Of a stretch of DNA of 45,063 nucleotides, positions 43,082-45,063 are shown piece after piece. The notes under the pieces were generated by a model. That model was not told where the DNA came from. It searched no databases and saw only the letters and a list, made by a program, of their open reading frames with translations. The position numbers were made by a program, and so were the translations under genes. Source of the DNA: an uncultured Prevotellaceae bacterium (lineage in GTDB: Bacteria > Bacteroidota > Bacteroidia > Bacteroidales > Bacteroidaceae); NCBI GenBank assembly GCA_947166155.1, contig CAMVDC010000005.1, positions 1 to 45,063 of the forward strand. Direction: 5' to 3'. Position 1 is the stretch's first letter; each line of letters starts with the position of its first letter.

Positions 43082-43112
43082 CAAAATTACATCATTTCTC
43101 TCAAACGGCAAA
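43082..43112 (-). promoter_or_regulatory. Promoter of the leu operon
   Basis: Minus-strand TAATTTTG (43089-43082) with TTTG (43112-43109) 19 bp upstream: a canonical Bacteroidetes promoter. Transcription should start about 15 nt before the leader-peptide ATG. Confidence 0.75.
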
Positions 43113-43224
43113 ATAAATTGCAAGAAAATTGACGCAAGAGCTTGCATTTTGTTATCACAGTCATGATAACGACAGGACAGAAGTCAATACACCGACAGAG
43201 GCACCTGTGGGAGGGGTGGAAAAT

Positions 43225-43302
43225 GAGTGCGCACTCACAGGCCCGAGAGTGCGCACTCACAGGCCCGCGAGTGCGCACTCGCAGCCCCGAAAGTGCGCGC
43301 TC
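43225..43302. repeat. 22-bp-period array A': four GAGTGCGCACTC-type palindromes
   Basis: Units start at 43225, 43247, 43269 and 43291, 22 bp apart. Three are perfect GAGTGCGCACTC; the fourth is AAGTGCGCGCTC. Spacers ACAGGCCCGA, ACAGGCCCGC and GCAGCCCCGA match those of array A at 17611-17688, and both arrays end in an AAGT-variant followed by GC. It lies in the gap between the divergent leu operon and rlpA-like gene. Confidence 0.92.
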
Positions 43303-43455
43303 GCAAACGCGCATACGCACGGGCACCGCAAAAAGCCTATATTCGAACCATGGCCAAAGACACCAAACAAGCACAAAAAAAGCCCTCGGCGGAAGGCAAA
43401 ACCACGCTGAGGAAAAGGCTAAATTGTTGTCACCGAACAATTAAGAGCGTAAAAA

Positions 43456-43487
43456 TTTGGTCATTTCAAATAAAAGCCGTAACTTTG
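43456..43487 (+). promoter_or_regulatory. Promoter of the RlpA-like gene
   Basis: TAACTTTG (43480-43487) with TTTG (43456-43459) 20 bp upstream: canonical. The leader to ATG 43642 is about 150 nt. Confidence 0.75.
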
Positions 43488-43641
43488 CAGCCCGAAAGAA
43501 ATAGATAAAAGCGTCCAGGCGTGGACATAAGTAATGAAATGTAAGAACCGAGACTCGAGAGCGAATGCTCGGGAGCAGTGGCGCCCCGCCCGCCCGTCAG
43601 AGGGGAATGAGTGTGAGCGACAGCTGCGAATGAATGTAACA

Positions 43642-44151
43642 ATGAAAAGAAATGAATGTGCATCAAACTCGCCACATTTCAACCATGTAGTGCGAGTGAC
43701 ACTTTTTATCATCATGGCCATGGCCAGCATCGGCATCAGCGCCCAGACCTATACAGGCAAGGCATCGTATTACGGTCCTGGATTCCACGGCAGGAAATGT
43801 GCTAACGGCGACGTGTTCGACATGAACAAACTGACATGCGCCCACCGCACCCTACCATTCGGAACCATGCTCAAGGTGACCAACACAAAGAACGGCAAGT
43901 CGACCACCGTGGAAGTAACCGACCGCGGACCATACGTCAAAGGACGAATCGTCGACCTGTCGAAAGCAGCAGCCAAAGAAATCGACATGATTGCTGCAGG
44001 AGTTGTAAACGTGGAAATCGAGGTCATAAAACCCGAGCCCGAACAACCAAAAGCCACAGTCACACGCTATGAACCCGAAAGCAACAACGAGCTGAAGGAA
44101 AAGAGCGAAGAAGTGGACAAAAACATGGAATGGGCACAAACCATTAGGTAA
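43642..44151 (+). CDS. RlpA-like septal ring lytic transglycosylase
   Basis: 169 residues from ATG 43642. A signal peptide ends near SAQ (about 35), so it works in the periplasm. The double-psi beta-barrel follows: TGKASYYGPGFHGRKCANGD, the early HRTLPFGT loop, and the catalytic TDRGPYVKGRIVDLS with the Asp. RlpA enzymes cut peptidoglycan strands without peptide stems at the septum. The tail (about 125-169) is charged and without SPOR domain, so septal targeting is uncertain. ATGs at 43534 and 43630 are in frame; 43534 is less likely because residues before the signal peptide look non-natural. An Met-Asn-Val-Thr extension from 43630 is possible. Confidence 0.82.
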   Translation: MKRNECASNSPHFNHVVRVTLFIIMAMASIGISAQTYTGKASYYGPGFHGRKCANGDVFDMNKLTCAHRTLPFGTMLKVTNTKNGKSTTVEVTDRGPYVKGRIVDLSKAAAKEIDMIAAGVVNVEIEVIKPEPEQPKATVTRYEPESNNELKEKSEEVDKNMEWAQTIR

Positions 44152-44320
44152 CAACCCTCAAGAGAGAGAGACAGCAGAGACAGACCCTCCCCACGAACTG
44201 TTCGAAAGAAAGATACATATCGACTACAAAAGAGCAGACGCAAGGAGAGCCTGTCGTTTTTTTACCCCTAAATCAAAACCCCACACACAAAAGAAAAATA
44301 ACAATACACACACATAATAT

Positions 44321-45063
44321 ATGAAAAACTTAGAAACACTATGCGTACAGGCAGGATGGACCCCCACCAAGGGAGAGCCACGAGTGCTGCCAATATACCA
44401 AAGCACAACATTCAAGTACGACACCAGCGAGCAGATGGCACGACTCTTCGACCTCGAGGACGAAGGCTACTTCTACACCCGACTGGCCAACCCCACCAAC
44501 GACGCCGTTGCAGCCAAAATCAACGCACTCGAAGGAGGAGTGGGAGCAGTGCTCACCAGCAGCGGACAAGCAGCCAACTTCTACGCAATATTCAACATAT
44601 GCCAGGCAGGCGACCACTTCATCACCACATGCAACATATATGGCGGCACCTACAACCTATTCGGAGTGACACTCAAGAAACTCGGAATCGACTGCACATT
44701 CATCGACCCCGAATGGGACGACCAACGCATCGAAGCCGAAATACGCCCCAACACCAAATGCATATTCGGTGAGACGATAAGCAACCCCGGAGGCAACATA
44801 TTCGACATAGAGCGATTTGCACAAATGGCACACCGCCACGGAATGCCACTCATAGTCGACAACACATTTGCAACACCAATCAACTGCCGGCCATTCGAGT
44901 GGGGATGCGACATAGTGACACACTCCACAACCAAATACATGGACGGACACGCCACACAAGTGGGAGGCGTGGTCGTCGACTCAGGCCGATTCCCCTGGGA
45001 CAAATACTCAGAGCGATTCCCCGGACTCACCACCCCCGACGAAAGCTACCACGGACTTACCTA
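44321..45063 (+). CDS. O-acetylhomoserine sulfhydrylase (MetY-type), partial, cut by the window end
   Basis: The first 247 codons of a pyridoxal-phosphate enzyme of the Cys/Met-metabolism family; the gene continues past the window. It begins MKNLETLCVQAGW. The region YTRLANPTNDAV (52-63), SSGQAAN (80-86), VDNTFATP (179-186, with cofactor-contacting Asp180) and HSTTKYMDGH (201-210, Lys205 as the Schiff-base lysine) are typical of O-acetylhomoserine aminocarboxypropyltransferase, which makes homocysteine from O-acetylhomoserine and sulfide. Cystathionine gamma-synthase is the close alternative, but the GWTPTKGEPRVLPIYQST start fits MetY. The 169-bp gap before it has a T7 run at 44256-44262, and no clear riboswitch. 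No -7 element was found. Confidence 0.88.
   Translation, partial: MKNLETLCVQAGWTPTKGEPRVLPIYQSTTFKYDTSEQMARLFDLEDEGYFYTRLANPTNDAVAAKINALEGGVGAVLTSSGQAANFYAIFNICQAGDHFITTCNIYGGTYNLFGVTLKKLGIDCTFIDPEWDDQRIEAEIRPNTKCIFGETISNPGGNIFDIERFAQMAHRHGMPLIVDNTFATPINCRPFEWGCDIVTHSTTKYMDGHATQVGGVVVDSGRFPWDKYSERFPGLTTPDESYHGLT

Noticed and set aside
43129..43410. Coding frames through the GAGTGCGCACTC array
   Set aside because: Several frames stay open only because the 22-bp palindromic repeat lacks stops; the protein is a repeat with no domain.
43534..43629. Longer N-terminus for the RlpA-like protein
   Set aside because: It would put about 36 charged residues ahead of the signal peptide; later ATGs fit an exported protein.
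44152..44320. SAM riboswitch before the MetY-type gene
   Set aside because: I could not build a convincing SAM-binding fold; only a T7 run is visible.

Overview
The window looks like a chromosome segment of a Bacteroidales bacterium, probably Prevotellaceae or Muribaculaceae. Evidence: Bacteroidetes-type promoters (TAnnTTTG, sometimes with a TTTG box 19-20 bp upstream) before many genes, no strong Shine-Dalgarno sites, BspA-type leucine-rich surface proteins, dockerin-like tails, BACON/Big_2 exported proteins, a DUF3874-type VapE protein, and a clustered leucine operon. No rRNA, tRNA, CRISPR array, integrase or transposase was recognised.

Layout. 1-3.8 kb: flavoprotein of the HI0933/BaiN type followed by two exported esterases, likely one operon. 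3.8-13.6 kb: an A+T-richer accessory island. It holds a secreted protein of unknown function, a membrane protein, a CoiA-like nuclease, an HNH nuclease with an extra zinc finger, and a two-gene restriction-modification system built like Eco57I (fused endonuclease-methyltransferase plus a separate methyltransferase). 13.7-17.1 kb: a Fic protein and a VirE_N/VapE replication-type gene split by an in-frame stop; a 72-bp copy of the vapE 3' end lies on the far side of fic. 17.1-19.1 kb: hairpins and arrays of 22-bp-period repeats, then a three-gene DUF3791/DUF3990 toxin-antitoxin-like operon. 19.5-26.6 kb: a large BACON/Big_2 secreted protein, a 53-residue peptide gene, a Nudix hydrolase, a macro-like A1S_2505 protein, an orphan RelB-type antitoxin, a lipoprotein and an exported alpha/beta hydrolase. 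26.9-32.8 kb: three exported surface proteins; two end in almost the same dockerin-like tail. 33.5-35.6 kb: an M3 peptidyl-dipeptidase lipoprotein.

36.2-43.1 kb (minus strand): the branched-chain operon leuA-leuC-leuD-(second leuA/citramalate-synthase-like)-leuB. Its leader encodes a 25-residue peptide rich in Ile and Leu, followed by mutually exclusive antiterminator and terminator hairpins: a textbook ribosome-mediated attenuator. A DUF559 endonuclease reading frame is fused in frame to the start of leuB and is bordered by G/C-rich palindromes. The window ends with an RlpA-like lytic transglycosylase and the first 247 codons of an O-acetylhomoserine sulfhydrylase.

The least explained structure is the set of 22-bp-period arrays at about 17.6-17.9, 35.9-36.0 and 43.2-43.3 kb. 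Several unrelated sequences share the same 22-bp spacing, most are palindromic, and one family (GAGTGCGCACTC core) recurs with the same unit order 25 kb away. Smaller dispersed repeats (a 41-bp AT-rich motif, G/C-rich inverted repeats, a 7-bp minisatellite) fill much of the remaining intergenic space.
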